Source: Bacteroidia bacterium
GTDB lineage: Bacteria > Bacteroidota > Bacteroidia > JABEUT01
Reading direction: 5' to 3'
Assembly (NCBI GenBank): GCA_013044305.1
Contig: JABEUT010000225.1
Span: 1-6,231, forward strand
DNA length: 6,231 bases
A program made the position numbers and the translations under genes. Positions 5,813 through 6,231 of this stretch are shown in pieces (position 1 is the first letter of the stretch; each line of letters opens with the position of its first letter). The notes under the pieces are model-generated. The model was not told the origin of the DNA and did no database searches. It saw nothing but the letters and a program-made list of their open reading frames with translations.

Positions 5813-5834
5813 GTGGCTAGCAACACAAGAAACT

Positions 5835-6231
5835 ATGACTAAAATTAACAAGCCCGAACTCATCAAGAAAATTAAGGAGATTGAAGGGCTTACTAAAGAA
5901 GAAAAGACACAACTCCTTGAACTCATCAACCATAACAAGCGCTATGGATTGGTATGGGAAGACAAGCCCGAAGATGTAGAGGAAATTCTAAATGAGAAAT
6001 TGCCTGTATTATCTGAAGTAAAAGAAAAGGCAATACTAAACGGGGATAGCCCGGAAAAACCTAATCATATTCTCATTGAGGGCGATAATCTTCACGTCCT
6101 TACAACACTTTGCTTTACACATGAAGGTAAAATAGACGTGATTTACATTGACCCGCCTTACAATACCGGAAGTAAGGATTTTAAATACAACGATTCCTTT
6201 GTGGATAAAGAAGATAGCTACAGGCATAGCA
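5835..6231 (+). CDS. adenine-specific DNA methyltransferase, type III Mod-like (partial, 3' end cut)
   Basis: N-terminal 132 residues of a beta-class N6-adenine DNA methyltransferase, open to the window end. It starts with a charged helical region (MTKINKPELIKKIKEIEGL), then YGLVWEDKPEDVEE (37-50), the motif-X-like IEGDNLHVL (81-89), and the catalytic DPPYNTG (106-112) inside IDVIYIDPPYNTGS, followed by FVDKEDSYRHS. DPPY placed early, with the SAM-binding FxGxG expected later, is the beta-class order seen in type III Mod subunits. A Res helicase-nuclease gene would be expected downstream but is outside the window, so an orphan methyltransferase or another defence module cannot be excluded. 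ATG 5835 is chosen because it begins the natural N-terminus. An in-frame ATG at 5793 would add 14 residues (MTHAGFLWLATQET) but lies inside the hairpin leader. G+C looks lower than in tgt (23 of 60 bases at 5881-5940 against 31 of 60 at 4681-4740), compatible with acquisition by transfer. Confidence 0.92.
   Translation, partial: MTKINKPELIKKIKEIEGLTKEEKTQLLELINHNKRYGLVWEDKPEDVEEILNEKLPVLSEVKEKAILNGDSPEKPNHILIEGDNLHVLTTLCFTHEGKIDVIYIDPPYNTGSKDFKYNDSFVDKEDSYRHS

Overview
The window looks like a chromosomal segment of a Bacteroidota (Bacteroidetes) bacterium. This rests on three intergenic matches to the phylum's -7 promoter motif TAnnTTTG, mostly weak Shine-Dalgarno sites, the protein families present, and a tRNA-guanine transglycosylase (Tgt) whose zinc site is replaced in a way I recall from Bacteroidetes homologues. 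Genus cannot be told from the sequence.

The left two thirds (1-3933) is a leftward block of housekeeping and accessory genes. In transcription order it holds a membrane-anchored family 2 glycosyltransferase, an ECF-type sigma factor whose start overlaps the glycosyltransferase stop by 13 bp, the 16S rRNA methyltransferase RsmG, and the heme-handling cytochrome c maturation genes ccmB and ccmC. ccmB appears to start with TTG. An AT-rich stem of imperfect repeats separates ccmB from ccmC, and ccmC ends 5 bp from the window edge. The ATPase gene ccmA is not in the window.

The divergent intergenic region 3934-4035 carries a promoter motif for each direction. Rightward from it lies tgt, the enzyme that begins queuosine formation in tRNA anticodons. 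It keeps the catalytic aspartates but has lost all three zinc-ligand cysteines.

From 5203 to about 5834 there is no convincing protein gene. This stretch holds seven tandem heptamers (5219-5267), a dense cluster of overlapping perfect inverted repeats (5348-5535), a well-spaced Bacteroidetes promoter (5581-5608), and a leader with mutually exclusive hairpins followed by six T residues (5731-5812). Immediately downstream begins a beta-class adenine DNA methyltransferase of the type III Mod kind, cut by the window end at residue 132. It looks like the first gene of a restriction-modification or other defence locus inserted after tgt, and is visibly lower in G+C than tgt.

The two most interesting items are the zinc-less Tgt and the attenuator-like leader before the methyltransferase gene. 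Neither proves a new system: the defence locus is truncated, and no search could be run.
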